Of a stretch of DNA of 64,000 bases, positions 9,501 to 18,700 are shown in pieces. Source of the DNA: an uncultured Anaerolineae bacterium (GTDB lineage Bacteria; Chloroflexota; Anaerolineae; Promineifilales; Promineifilaceae). The notes under the pieces were generated by a model. The model saw nothing but the letters and a program-made list of their open reading frames with translations. It was not told the origin of the DNA and made no database searches. The DNA lies in the NCBI GenBank assembly GCA_905479495.1, contig CAJQMR010000002.1, positions 124,001-188,000 of the forward strand. Reading direction: 5' to 3'. The stretch's first letter is position 1. Every line of letters begins with the position of its first letter. The translations under genes and the position numbers were made by a program.

Positions 9501-10665
9501 CCTGCTGGACCAGACCAACGCCCTCACTCGTCCCGAAATTTTGGCAACGGCCTTCATCATGATCGGCATGGTCTTTTCCGGCATGTCCAAAGGGGTCACC
9601 GGCCTGTTTTATGTGCATGAAGAGGCCGAGGTGCCCAACGCCATGACCACGGTGACAACCATCCTCAAGGTGGGTTTTGGCGTGACGGCGCTGCTGCTAG
9701 GCTTTGGTTTTGTGGGCTTAGCGGCCGTTTCTATCCTCACCAACGTCATCACTCTCACCTTACTGCTGGCGATTGCCCTGCGCCGCTACACGCTGCGCGG
9801 TCCCTGGCGGCTCGATTGGCAGCTTCAGCGGCACATGCTGCGCGCGGGTTTCCCGCTCATGCTCATTCACCTGCTGCAAACCGTGTTCATTTCGATTGAC
9901 AGCTACCTGCTGCGGGTGCTGCTGGATAACGGCCAGGAGGTGGCGGGCTGGTACAGCAGCGCCTACAAATGGTTCAACGCGCTGCAAATCGTGCCCTCGT
10001 TTTTTACCCTGGCGCTTTTCCCCATCATCTCACGCCGCATTGGCGAATCTATCGACGCGGCGCGGCAAATGTATGCCCTATCGCTCAAGCTGATGCTGCT
10101 CCTGGCCCTGCCCGTCGCCGCCGTGACCCATTATTTGGCCGTGCCGTTGGTGCAAATCGTGGCGGGCGAGGAGTTTTTGCCTGCCGGGGCGATTGCCCTA
10201 CAAATTGTCATCTGGTCGATTCCGCTGGGTTGGCTGAACAGCGTGACCAACTATGTACTCATCAGCCTGGGGCTGGAGAGCAAGCAGCCGCGTGCTTTTA
10301 CCGTGGCGGTGCTGTTTAACCTGATTGCCAACTTCATTTTCATCCCGCGCTACAGCTACGTGGCGGCGGGCGTCACCACCATTTTGTCCGAATTGGTGCT
10401 GCTGGTGCTGTTTGATTTTTATCTGCGGCAGAAGATGGCGGGGATTAACTGGTTGGGGTTGTGGGGACGGCCGTTTCTCCTCACGGCAATTATGTTTGGC
10501 GGTATGTGGCTGGGTGGGCAGGTGCATCTGGTCGTGGGTCTACTCATCGGTGCAATCATTTATCCGGCTGGCCTGCTCTTGCTGGGCATCCTTGGTGCGG
10601 AAGAGAAAAAGGTGCTGGGCAACATTTTGCCCCACGCCATCGCCCACCGCCTCAAGTTGGTTTAG
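6556..10665 (+). CDS. YfhO-like membrane glycosyltransferase fused to a Wzx-like polysaccharide flippase
   Basis: A 1369-aa multi-spanning membrane protein. Residues 1 to about 860 match the YfhO family (GT-C-type lipid-linked sugar transferases). They contain the N-terminal hydrophobic anchor, PVDNLYQWAPW, WNPNLFAGVPFLA, many transmembrane segments and a C-terminal soluble domain containing WLILNDSYFPGW. From about residue 875 (KNSLAPIALNLFNKLIDFGF) a second complete family begins: an oligosaccharide/lipid flippase of the MATE/Wzx type with about 12-14 membrane segments. Both families are normally separate genes, so the fusion is unusual. Three repeat-derived tracts are translated in frame (about residues 192-203, 255-272 and 455-480). 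No convincing ribosome site precedes ATG 6556. Likely role: building and exporting a cell-surface glycan (inference). Confidence 0.82.
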   Translation: MKRFRIDLLFLLGFLLLPLLLFGSVTLGGQTMLPVDNLYQWAPWSSYASEFGLTQPHNPLISDLIIQNYAWKQFVRETIFARDIPLWNPNLFAGVPFLAAGQHGAYYPFSVLFLILPLAKAYGWYTVSQIWLAGALMYLYGRILNLRRPSAFIAGLVFQGGAYLVISAAVFPMISGAVVWLPLLLACVEKVIGNQYSVNSNQSSSTTYWWVGLGAVALGFQILAGHIEFTIYTLVVMAAYAAWRLAAQWWQTRSLITDNRLRITDYRILKTGSSLAAMVLLGLMLGAVQLVPLYELGQVNFRQESATFAEVMDYGFPERRILTLTLPNFFGNPTHHSYTDVFSGEEVALSQNYYGEAKTNTEWGIKNYVEGAIYLGILPLFLAALGVLAGWRRRKTHVGFFAALSFFSLAFIFGTPLYAILYYGLPFVNQLHTPFRWVFPLSLAVAVLAGFGVESLENWRIGDWRLEIGRISNLQSLISIFAAAGGILLLVGLAVSRGAYGRIQPIIERLFLGLAGAPTAFADATAFYSYTFWQLLTLGLVLLGVAVVFWLSRWGGKRPYWILAAVFLIIADIFLANRGFNANNDPALLDFKPEMVQWLEAQPGHWRITSFAPNGDKPFNANSAWLFDLPDVRGYDSIIPKQYTEYMAVIEPQNELPFNRVQPIVNWESLNSPLLDVLGVKYVITSETIDLPQYTEVWQGEGVRIYENAAVAPRAYTLPLTATAVSDNPLTAMTTQYDPRQFVNVEPEEWTQETEPISGSYQSAEITGYSNREVVLETAVSQPSWLILNDSYFPGWKSWIRPSAAPDAEEVEVPVTRVNGNFRGVELQPGEWQVRFRYSPTSFQLGALGSFMAGIILLFGAVVWGWQRFYRADGEQSVTRSLAKNSLAPIALNLFNKLIDFGFAAFYLRLLGPAGSGSFQTAIVTAGIFDIIANFGLDILLIRDVASDRDKAPNYLLNTTVLRLGAGAVAALPVIAIIATTNLLDQTNALTRPEILATAFIMIGMVFSGMSKGVTGLFYVHEEAEVPNAMTTVTTILKVGFGVTALLLGFGFVGLAAVSILTNVITLTLLLAIALRRYTLRGPWRLDWQLQRHMLRAGFPLMLIHLLQTVFISIDSYLLRVLLDNGQEVAGWYSSAYKWFNALQIVPSFFTLALFPIISRRIGESIDAARQMYALSLKLMLLLALPVAAVTHYLAVPLVQIVAGEEFLPAGAIALQIVIWSIPLGWLNSVTNYVLISLGLESKQPRAFTVAVLFNLIANFIFIPRYSYVAAGVTTILSELVLLVLFDFYLRQKMAGINWLGLWGRPFLLTAIMFGGMWLGGQVHLVVGLLIGAIIYPAGLLLLGILGAEEKKVLGNILPHAIAHRLKLV
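7129..7369. repeat. Pair of class B repeat arms inside the YfhO fusion gene
   Basis: 7129-7163 carries GTAATCAGTATTCAGTGAAC-type units and 7318-7369 the complementary GATTACTGATTACCG-type units. The arms are separated by about 150 bp coding for a transmembrane stretch. Both are read in frame (NQYSVNSNQS and ITDNRLRITDYRILKTGS). The same family occurs in purL and in two spacers. Confidence 0.7.
7919..7995. repeat. Class A inverted repeat inserted in frame in the YfhO fusion gene
   Basis: The left arm of TTGGAGATT units (7919-7962) and right arm AATCTCCAATCTCTAATC (from 7968) form a long hairpin. It is translated as NWRIGDWRLEIG followed by ISNLQSLIS within a predicted membrane protein, with no stop or frameshift. 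Confidence 0.85.
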
Positions 10666-10668
10666 GAA

Positions 10669-10742
10669 TAGAACGCAGATTTCTCTGATCTTCCTGATTT
10701 TTTGATCATTTCAATCAGGTAAATCAGGCCAATCAGCGTCCT
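10669..10742. repeat. Inverted repeat between the YfhO fusion and HD genes (class D-like)
   Basis: An imperfect hairpin built of short units: ACGCAGATTTCTCTGATC near one end and AATCAGGCCAATCAGCGT at the other, with TCCTGATT/AATCAGG pairs inside. It resembles the CTGCG/CAGATT class D elements at 36385 and 40594. It fills nearly all of the 90-bp spacer. Confidence 0.6.
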
Positions 10743-10755
10743 ATTAAAAATTGCT

Positions 10756-11430
10756 ATGAAAACAGACCGAATTGAGCAAATAGAAGCATATGCGGAGCAA
10801 ATGATGACCGGCCCCTTTGTGGTCGAGGCATTTCGCATCGCCCACGACTTGCCCCACGTGCGGCGGGTCTACGCCAACGCGCTGCGGCTGGCGCAGGCGG
10901 AAGGTTACCCACATCAAGATCGCGTTGCAGCGGCCGCCCTGTTGCATGACATCGGCCTGCCCGTTGTAGACAAACGGGGCGATCATCCCCGGGTTGGCGC
11001 GGAGCTGGCGGTCCAATTTTTGCAGGAAAATAAGCTTTTTGCGCCAGATGAGATCGCCGAAATTTGTGAAGCGATTGTGCATCACGGCCGTTTAGATGGC
11101 GACACCCCCCTCATCCACATTTTGCGCGATGCGGACACGTTTGAATTGCTAGGCACCGTGGGCCTCATGCGTGCGTTTACCTCCAAAGCGCATAAGCCAG
11201 TTTACCTTCCCGAATATCCGCGCGGCGAAACGTGGGGGCTGACGGCCGCTGAGTTCACCCAGCGCTTTCAGGCGGGCCTGGGTATGGGACCAACCATCCT
11301 GGACCAGCTCAATTTCCAGCTAAGCTGCTATGAGAACTTGAGTACGAAGACGGCAAAGGAATGGGGACGGCCGTTGCGCGACACCCTGCGCCAATTCATC
11401 ATCCAGTTTGCCGAGGAAGCTGCCGGATGA
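10756..11430 (+). CDS. HD-domain phosphohydrolase
   Basis: A 224-aa cytoplasmic HD-superfamily metal-dependent phosphohydrolase. Candidate metal ligands are His34 (LPHVRRV), His64-Asp65 (LLHDIG), the His109-His110 pair (IVHHGR) and Asp125 (LRDAD). This order is typical of the YfbR/YedJ-like group that hydrolyses nucleotides or other phosphate esters. The substrate is not predictable. Its TGA overlaps the ATG of the following glycosyltransferase gene by an ATGA, so the two are translationally coupled. ATG 10756 follows the repeat-filled spacer; the ribosome site is weak. Confidence 0.82.
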   Translation: MKTDRIEQIEAYAEQMMTGPFVVEAFRIAHDLPHVRRVYANALRLAQAEGYPHQDRVAAAALLHDIGLPVVDKRGDHPRVGAELAVQFLQENKLFAPDEIAEICEAIVHHGRLDGDTPLIHILRDADTFELLGTVGLMRAFTSKAHKPVYLPEYPRGETWGLTAAEFTQRFQAGLGMGPTILDQLNFQLSCYENLSTKTAKEWGRPLRDTLRQFIIQFAEEAAG

Positions 11431-13394
11431 GCCATTCACGGAACGGCCAGCCCGTCTGGATTATGACCGCGCTGCTGCTGGCTGGGGCAGCGCTGCGGCT
11501 GTTTGGGCTGAACAATCTCTCCCCGCCCGGCATCACCCACGACGAGGTGGCCAACTGGCTCATCGACCGTTCTATTTTGGCGGGCGAACACGCCATCTAC
11601 TTTACCCGCGCCTACGGGCATGAGGCGGGCTTCCACTATCTGCAAACCGCCTTCGTCGCCTTGCTTGGCGACAACGTGTTGGCGCTGCGCCTGCCTGCGG
11701 CGTTTTGTGGCTTGCTTGGCGTGGCCGTCACTTTTGCCCTGGCCCGCAAGCTGTTTGGCAAAAATGTGGCCCTCATCGCAGCGGGATTGTTGGCCGTGTT
11801 GTTTTGGCCGGTGTTTTACGGCCGTCTCGCCCTGCGTGCTATTTCGTTGCCATTGGTGGCTGGCTTGTCGGCGTATTTTTGGTGGAGCGGTTGGAATTAT
11901 GAAGGGGGGAACAGGAGAAAGGGTGAACGGGTGACTAATTTCACCCCTTCACCCCGCGATGTCCTCATCGCCCACCCCTTCACCTTATCAGGATTTTTCG
12001 CTGGCCTCACCCTGCACACCTACATGGCTGCCCGCGCTGTGCCGATTTTTTATGCGCTCTGGCTGGCGTACCTGGCGATTTTTCATTGGCGTGCATTCAA
12101 ACAACGCTGGCGGGGAATTGTCCTGTTTCTGGTGATGTTTGCCGCCGTGGCCGCCCCGCTGGTCATCTTTTTGCAAACCACGCCCAATGCGGAGTTTCGC
12201 ATTAGCGAAGTCGATCTACCGCTGCAAGCGCTGCGCTCGGGTATGTTTGGCCCAGTTTTGGATAACGGCCTTAAGCTGCTGGGCATGTTTGGCTTTGTGG
12301 GCGATCCGCTGTGGCGCGAGGGGGTGCCGTCGGCCCCGGTCTTTGAGCCGATTGTGGCCATCTTATTTTACGCAGGACTGCTGCTTTGCCTGTGGCGCTG
12401 GCGGCAGCCCCGCTATGCGTTTTTGCTGCTTTGGCTGGCCGCTTCGGTTTCCCCCAGCCTGGTCACGATCAACGCCCCCAGCCACATTCGCAGCATCTTG
12501 ATTTTACCTGTACTAACCGTGCTTCCTGCCCTGGTTATGCACAGTTTAGGGCAGTTATCCACAGTTATCCACGACTTATCCACAAGAAGTTCCAAAATTT
12601 TGGTCTTGACGTTGCTGCTATTTTATGCTGCCCGAACATCTGTTTTACAATTTCAGACGTGGCCCAGCGGTGGCGATGTGCCCTTTGTGTGGCAGGCGGC
12701 GTTTACGGAGATGGCGGGCTATTTAGACGGCCGTTCCGACCTCAGCGCCGCGTCCATTGCTGGCTGGTCTCCCAGCACGATGGATAGCCCCACGATGACC
12801 CTGCTGCGCCAAAACGACGACCTGCCCCTGAGCCACTTCGACCCGCAGGAAGGCACGCTCATTTTGCCCAATTCAGAGCCGATGGTCGTGTTACGGCCGT
12901 CTGACCTGCCGCTCGATCCGTTTTGGGAAGACCGGTTACAGGGCTGGGGGGCAGAGGTGCAGGGGAACGGCCGTTTCACGATCTACATATTGCCCGTACA
13001 ATCTCCTATTCAGCTAGCAAATGCGCTGGATGTTCAGTTTGGGGCGGAATTGCGTTTGTTGGGGTATGAATGGCTGGATAATGGGGACTTGTTGTTGAGT
13101 TGGCGGGTTACGGCCGTTCCCCCCGCCCCCCGCCAACAATTCATCCACAGCCTCGCCGCCGACGGCACGCAGTTGGCCGACACCTACCGCTTCGACGCGC
13201 CCGACCCGCAGGGCCTCTGGTTCTCCCACTGGCAGCCCGGCGACCTCATTTTGCAGCGCCTCAGCTTACCCGCACTGGACGAGGCCACCCAGCTCCGCCT
13301 AGGCTGGTTCGATCCCACTACCTGCATGCCCGGCCCCTGCCAAAACCTACGCACAGAAGATGGGCAAGAGTTTTTGTTGCTGCCCGTAGAGTAA
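11427..13394 (+). CDS. ArnT/PMT-like (GT39-type) membrane glycosyltransferase
   Basis: A 655-aa GT-C glycosyltransferase of the ArnT/protein-mannosyltransferase type, which uses a polyprenyl-phosphate sugar donor at the outer face of the membrane. ITHDEVANW near the N-terminus carries the catalytic Asp-Glu pair of the first periplasmic loop. The hydrophobic core spans about residues 5-410 and is followed by a soluble C-terminal domain. The start at 11427 is chosen because it overlaps the HD-gene stop as ATGA; a start at 11361 would overlap that gene by 70 bp. Repeat-derived sequence is translated at about residues 164-187, and three DnaA-box-like motifs fall at about residues 377-386. A decayed copy of the last 75 codons lies at 20239-20460. 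Confidence 0.8.
   Translation: MSHSRNGQPVWIMTALLLAGAALRLFGLNNLSPPGITHDEVANWLIDRSILAGEHAIYFTRAYGHEAGFHYLQTAFVALLGDNVLALRLPAAFCGLLGVAVTFALARKLFGKNVALIAAGLLAVLFWPVFYGRLALRAISLPLVAGLSAYFWWSGWNYEGGNRRKGERVTNFTPSPRDVLIAHPFTLSGFFAGLTLHTYMAARAVPIFYALWLAYLAIFHWRAFKQRWRGIVLFLVMFAAVAAPLVIFLQTTPNAEFRISEVDLPLQALRSGMFGPVLDNGLKLLGMFGFVGDPLWREGVPSAPVFEPIVAILFYAGLLLCLWRWRQPRYAFLLLWLAASVSPSLVTINAPSHIRSILILPVLTVLPALVMHSLGQLSTVIHDLSTRSSKILVLTLLLFYAARTSVLQFQTWPSGGDVPFVWQAAFTEMAGYLDGRSDLSAASIAGWSPSTMDSPTMTLLRQNDDLPLSHFDPQEGTLILPNSEPMVVLRPSDLPLDPFWEDRLQGWGAEVQGNGRFTIYILPVQSPIQLANALDVQFGAELRLLGYEWLDNGDLLLSWRVTAVPPAPRQQFIHSLAADGTQLADTYRFDAPDPQGLWFSHWQPGDLILQRLSLPALDEATQLRLGWFDPTTCMPGPCQNLRTEDGQEFLLLPVE
11918..11987. 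repeat. Inverted repeat inside the GT39-type gene (GGGTGAA units)
   Basis: AAAGGGTGAACGGGTGA (from 11918) pairs with TCACCCCTTCACCC (from 11941). A second small hairpin, GCGATG/CATCGC, and another CACCCCTTCACC follow. The tract is read in frame as RKGERVTNFTPSPRD within a loop between membrane segments. Confidence 0.55.
12556..12585 (+). other. Three helically phased DnaA-box-like 9-mers inside a coding region
   Basis: TTATCCACA at 12556, TTATCCACG at 12566 and TTATCCACA at 12577 share one orientation with starts 10 and 11 bp apart. Two match the E. coli strong DnaA box TTATCCACA exactly. They are translated in frame as QLSTVIHDLSTRS. No dnaA, dnaN or AT-rich unwinding region is near, so this is not an obvious origin. 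It could be a DnaA-titration site or just another short-unit repeat. Confidence 0.5.
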
Positions 13395-13585
13395 AAGCCC
13401 CATCAACCACCATCATCCACTTCTGAATAGCTGCAAAATCTTTTTCGTTGCCTTACCCATCCGGCAGCAAGGCAATTTTCAATTCAATTTCTGATCGGAT
13501 GATTGCACACAGTTTATCTTTCGTCTAACTCCTTACCTTATGGTACGCTCTGATTCTACTGTTTATGGAAGATGGAGAGAAAATC

Positions 13586-15727
13586 ATGGGCGATTTGGCG
13601 AAGAAACGAATTGTTGTTCTGGGTGGTGGCGTTGGGGCGATGACGGCCGTATTTCATCTAACCAGCGTCCCCAATTGGCAAGAGAAATATGACATTACCG
13701 TTTACCAATTGGGTTGGCGGCTGGGCGGCAAAGGGGCCAGCGGGCGGGGAGAGCATAATCGAATTGAAGAACATGGCCTGCATATGTGGTATGGCTTCTA
13801 TGAAAATGCCTTCAAAGCGATTCAGGCCTGTTACAAAGAAATGGGGCGGAAACCAGGTGAGCCGCTTGCCACCTGGGAAGAAGCCTTCAAGCCACAAAAC
13901 TTTACAGTTTATCAGGAGAAAATTGACGGAAAGTGGAAACATTGGCCTATGACCTTGCCTACCAACGATTCAACACCCGGTGAAGGCGGCGAATTCCCCA
14001 CGGAGGCCGATATGGTTTCCATGATTCTTCAAGAAATGGTCAATACCCTGGTACAGGCCCAACAGCCAGAAGGTCCATTGCCACCCGATGATGACCTGCC
14101 TCCTGGTGTCAAGTCATTCCCCTGGTGGCGGCGTCTCATCGATGGCATTGAGGACAAACTGGAGGATACCGCATACAAAGGTGGAATCTTGCTACTCTCT
14201 GTTGCTCTGAAAATAACTCAGGACCTGGAGCGTTTTGCCGCTATTTTGCCAGGCGATGGCTCCAGCACGGTTCATCATCTGTTAGAGCAATTTCATAGTT
14301 GGCTGCACAACTTGTTGAAGGAGCAGTTAGACAACGATGACAATTTGCGTCGCCTGTGGATTATGCTTGACTTGAGCGGCACCATTGTGCGCGGCTTGCT
14401 GGCTGACAAGGTGCATAAAAACGGGTTAGCCAGCATCAACAACCTGGATTTTATGGAATGGCTAAAGAAACATGGGGTAGATCCAGATTATACGCTTCCC
14501 TTTGTGCTGCATAATTTTTATGATCAGGCATTTGCTTTTGAGGACGGCCGTAACGACAAGCCAAACTTCTCTGCCGGGGTCGTGGTTTACACAGCCATGC
14601 GCACCTACTTTACCTACAAGGGGGCGATACTTTGGAAAATGCAGGCGGGCATGGGCGACACGATTTTCGGGCCGTTTTATCAGGTTCTCAAGAAGCGAGG
14701 CGTCACCTTTCATTATTTCCACAAGGTTGAAAACCTGCATGTGAGCGGGGATTCCATTAACCAAATCAGTATGCAGGTGCAAGCAACCGTGACAACCCCA
14801 GGGGGCTACCAGCCGTTCCGAGATGTAAAAGGGCTGCCCAGTTGGCCGTCGCAGCCCGATTATAGCCAATTAAAGGAAGGCAAGGAGATTCAGAAGAATG
14901 GTTACAATTTGGAATCATTCTGGACGCCGTGGCCTGGTGTAGGCCAAAAGGTTCTGGAAGCTGGGCGTGATTATGACATGGTTCTTTTGGGTATCTCTTT
15001 GGGGGCGATCCCTTATATTTGCCGGGAATTGGTTGAAGCTCGGACCGAATGGCAAAACATGGTGCAAAATGTTAAAACGATTCAAACGCAGGCGTTTCAA
15101 CTGTGGCTGCGGCCAGATGATGCCGGGTTGGGCTGGCCGATGTGGCGCAAGCAGCCAGCCACGCTAACGGGCTATGATGCCGATGATGATCTTGAGCGGG
15201 CTGGGCTGGATACCTGGGGAGATTTTAGCCATCTGATCATTCGAGAAAGCTGGCCGGATGCGCAGTTTCCCAACAATATCGCTTATTTTTGCGGCGCGAT
15301 GCTAAGTGCGGATGGTCTGAAGCTGCCGCCACCTACGGACAGAGGCTTTCCGCAGCAAGCAGCACAAGATGTGGAACGAAACAGTCGGTACTTTTTGGAT
15401 CATTATTTGGGGCATTTATGGCCGTTGGCTACGCAATCGGATAATCCGAATGAATTAAATTGGGATTTGGTGGTGAGCCAATACTACCGGGCCAATATTG
15501 ATCCTTCGGAACGGTACGTGCTTTGTGTGAAAGACAGTGTTCAATATCGTCTGAAACCGGGTGATTCGAAATTTGCCAATCTTTATTTGGCGGGGGATTG
15601 GACGGATAACGGGTTGTTGAGTCTGGGCTGTGTGGAATCGGCCGTTTTGGGTGGGATGCAAGCGGCCAATGCCATTTTGCCCCAGTTTGGCTACCCACCT
15701 GTAGAGATCATTGGCTGGGCTGAGTAA
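13586..15727 (+). CDS. FAD-dependent carotenoid-desaturase/amine-oxidase-like oxidoreductase
   Basis: A 713-aa flavoprotein. The N-terminal dinucleotide-binding motif is VVLGGGVGAMTAVFHL, followed by GWRLGGKGASGR and the EEHGLHMWYGFYEN region typical of phytoene/zeta-carotene desaturase-like and hydroxysqualene-dehydroxylase-like enzymes. The C-terminal FAD motif is NLYLAGDWTDNGLLSLGCVESAVLGG. It is longer than ordinary CrtI (about 500 aa), with an insert around 130-260 that contains hydrophobic helices. The start at 13586 has GGAGAG 9 nt upstream; an upstream in-frame ATG at 13565 has none. It converges with and overlaps the cyclase-ATPase gene by 20 bp. No carotenoid genes are near, so the substrate is open. 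Confidence 0.78.
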   Translation: MGDLAKKRIVVLGGGVGAMTAVFHLTSVPNWQEKYDITVYQLGWRLGGKGASGRGEHNRIEEHGLHMWYGFYENAFKAIQACYKEMGRKPGEPLATWEEAFKPQNFTVYQEKIDGKWKHWPMTLPTNDSTPGEGGEFPTEADMVSMILQEMVNTLVQAQQPEGPLPPDDDLPPGVKSFPWWRRLIDGIEDKLEDTAYKGGILLLSVALKITQDLERFAAILPGDGSSTVHHLLEQFHSWLHNLLKEQLDNDDNLRRLWIMLDLSGTIVRGLLADKVHKNGLASINNLDFMEWLKKHGVDPDYTLPFVLHNFYDQAFAFEDGRNDKPNFSAGVVVYTAMRTYFTYKGAILWKMQAGMGDTIFGPFYQVLKKRGVTFHYFHKVENLHVSGDSINQISMQVQATVTTPGGYQPFRDVKGLPSWPSQPDYSQLKEGKEIQKNGYNLESFWTPWPGVGQKVLEAGRDYDMVLLGISLGAIPYICRELVEARTEWQNMVQNVKTIQTQAFQLWLRPDDAGLGWPMWRKQPATLTGYDADDDLERAGLDTWGDFSHLIIRESWPDAQFPNNIAYFCGAMLSADGLKLPPPTDRGFPQQAAQDVERNSRYFLDHYLGHLWPLATQSDNPNELNWDLVVSQYYRANIDPSERYVLCVKDSVQYRLKPGDSKFANLYLAGDWTDNGLLSLGCVESAVLGGMQAANAILPQFGYPPVEIIGWAE

Positions 15728-18700
15728 GGTTGGGATCAGCTGCTAAAGCTACCTCGGCCGTTTCTCGATCAACGGTGGCTTCAAGCTCGGAGAAAATGGC
15801 AATGGCCTGGTTTAAATGAGCCATGCGGCGGGCGTCATTGTTTGGCAGACGACGTCCGATTTCGCTATGAGCCATGCCTTCTTCGTAAGGTATGTCCAGC
15901 CGCTGGGCTTCAGATAGTGCTTTGTGCCAATGTTTGAATGCTACTGGGGAATGGCCGTTTAACCAATCAGCCTTTCCCCGCAAACGCCAGTAAGTGGGCA
16001 GGGCAAAAGGAAAGATACGCGCATACTGCTTATAGCGTTTCAGCAGCTTTTTGATCTTGCCAGGGGCATCGGGGACCGTGGTAGGTGTCTGCTCCTGAAG
16101 GTTCAACAACAAGGTGAGCAAATCGGCATAGATCGTGGTGTTGGCAAATGAGCTGTGGGGGGCGTGCCTGGCATAGGCGTAGGCAGCTTCGACGGATTTT
16201 TGGGCTTGGTCTAACTGGTTTAAGTGGAATTGCGCCAGACCTATTCGCACATGTGTGTTCCATTCTGCCAGCGAATTGCCTGCCGCTTGCGTAAGCGGCA
16301 GCCCTTTTTCAAAATAAGCCATTGCCTCAGACCATTGGCCCCAGCGCATCAACACAGCGCCGATAGCACCCAAGGCTGTTCCCCAATGGGTGACATCCTG
16401 TGCCGCTTCACCGAGGGCTTCTAACTGCTTGAACAAGGCCAAGCTCCGGCGAAAATAGCCCTGATAGTAAGTCATGTGTGCCAAACCACTGATACAAAAA
16501 CCGGCCGTACGATTGTCGCCCAATTGCGTCGCTAAGGTAAGTCCTTGCTGAAAACCATCTTCTACTTCCTGCCAATCGGCCGTATTGATTTTAGGCACGC
16601 TGATAATGAAGCTCACATAAGCAAGCGCAGTCATATTGTCTAATTCGCGCACTGTGGCCCAGGCACGGGCTTCAAAACTATGCGACTTTTTAGGCATCGG
16701 CACAAGCGCTACCGCACCGCTCATGTTAGCGTAGGCCCGGGCTAATTCTGGTGTACCTTCACCAATTGTTTCCGCCAGGTTGAGGCCGCGAATCATGGCA
16801 TAAAGCGTGGGCAAGGTTTGGTTTGTTAGATAATAAATCTGGCCAGTCATTTCATAGGCTCTGGCAGCTTCTCTGAGAGCGGTGCGCTGTTGTGGGGTGG
16901 TTGTTTTTGTCCGTTTGGGCAATTTGCGCCAAATTAGACTTTGGAGTGTGCTGAATATGATACGGCCGTTTGTTTTAGCTAATGGCCAGCCCAACAGCTC
17001 CAGGCATTGTTCATAATGATGCAGCCCCTCCGTCAATTGCCCCAAACCCGTATAGGCTTCACCCATTTGCAGTTCCCAATGGGCTCGCCGGTGTTGGGGC
17101 ACAATTGACGTATCGTTCAGTTGGTCAGCAATTTTCTGGGCATTGGCGAAGAAGCGAATCGCTTCCTGATTCGCATAGTTGTGGATGGCCTGGTCACCCG
17201 CCTGTTCAGCATAAAAGATCGCCTTTTTTGCCTGGCCTGGATCAAGATTGGTCAGTTCCAGCGCATGGTACCAATGATAGGCTAACAGCGGGTAAATTTC
17301 TTCAAGGGAATTTGCCTGGATAGTTTCAAACCATTCCGCAACCTTAAGATGCAGATCGCGGCGCTGTGAATAAAGCAGCAGGTTATAAGATACCTGCTGG
17401 GTAATGATATGTTTGAACATGTAAGTCAGTTCAGGTTCCGGGCGCTCTAGCTGGGTAATAGCCAAACGGTTCAAGTCTTGCAGATGCTTGTTGAGAAACG
17501 GCCGTTCATTTTGAGCTGGATGAATATCATACAAGATAGTCAAAGCGAATATCCGCCCAATGACGCTGCTTACCTTCAGCACTAATTGTTGTGTGGGTGT
17601 AAGCCGGTCAATTCGGTTGGTAACAACCCCTTCAATGGTGGTGGGGAAGTCCAATTTGCTTACCTCGGCGGCATCCACATTCAGGTGGCAAATGCCATTG
17701 TCTGTCCGAATAATGTTTGCCTCACGCAGTGAATAAGCCAACTCCTCACTGAAAAAAGGATGCCCTTCGGCGCGCTCCGTAATAAAGGCAGCAATCGGTC
17801 GAGGCAAAGAATCTACGCCTAATCGTTGGCAAACCAATCTGAGTGAATCATCATTCGTTAATGGTTTTAGCGTTATTCGGGGGTTTGAGAACAGCATGGG
17901 TGAATCGGCCAACTCTGACCGCTCTTTTTTGTTTGCGGTGGGTGACAATACGGCCGTTGCATCTGTATCTAGCGGACGTGATACCAGCACTAGAAATAAA
18001 GGATTTACCTGTTGGCTAACTACTTCGGTCAAGGCCCAGGAAGCGGAGTCCAGCCAATGGGCATCTTCTAATACGATAAGCAATGGCTGCTCTGTTGCCG
18101 CTTGTTGCAAAATGGCAACCAGTAGCTCGTGGGTTTTCGTGGCGCGAGAAAGTCCGCTCATTGCCTGCGTTAGGCTATTCTCTGGTAGATCGAGGGAAAT
18201 GACGGCATTGAGCAAGGGGGCGAGTTGGTGCAGGTTGTCATCTGGGGGCAACTGCTGCAAAACATGTGCCTGCCTGGTTTGGGTTTCTGGCATGGCATCA
18301 AGGTGCAAGAGGTGGTGAAAAATGGCACGCCAGGCAAAGTAGGGCGAAGCGTGTTCGATGGCATCGGCTTCACCAAGTAAAGTCATAATATTGGCGTTTT
18401 GAGCCTCCAGCAGCAGGTTTTGCACAATGCTCGATTTGCCAATCCCGGCTTCCCCTTCAAGGATGATGATGCCGCTTTTACCAGCTTGCAAGGCGGCCAA
18501 CTTCTGTGCGAGCAGCGCTTGTTCTTTTTCCCGGCCGACTAAAAGTGGCTGATCTTGGCGGATGAACTGTCCATGGCCGTTGTGGGGTGGAACGGCCGTT
18601 TGCCGCTGATCAGCCAATGTATAAGCCGTGAGTGGGTGTTCACTTCCCTTCAGCGAGAGTGGCCCTAACGCCAGCAGCGCAAAATTCCCTTGGCGCACAA

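Noticed and set aside
11361..11426. Upstream start for the GT39-type gene
   Set aside because: It would overlap the HD gene by 70 bp, and the added residues are not hydrophobic or family-like; the ATGA overlap start is better.
12556..12585. Chromosomal origin
   Set aside because: DnaA-box-like motifs lie in a coding gene without dnaA/dnaN, AT-rich region or further boxes.
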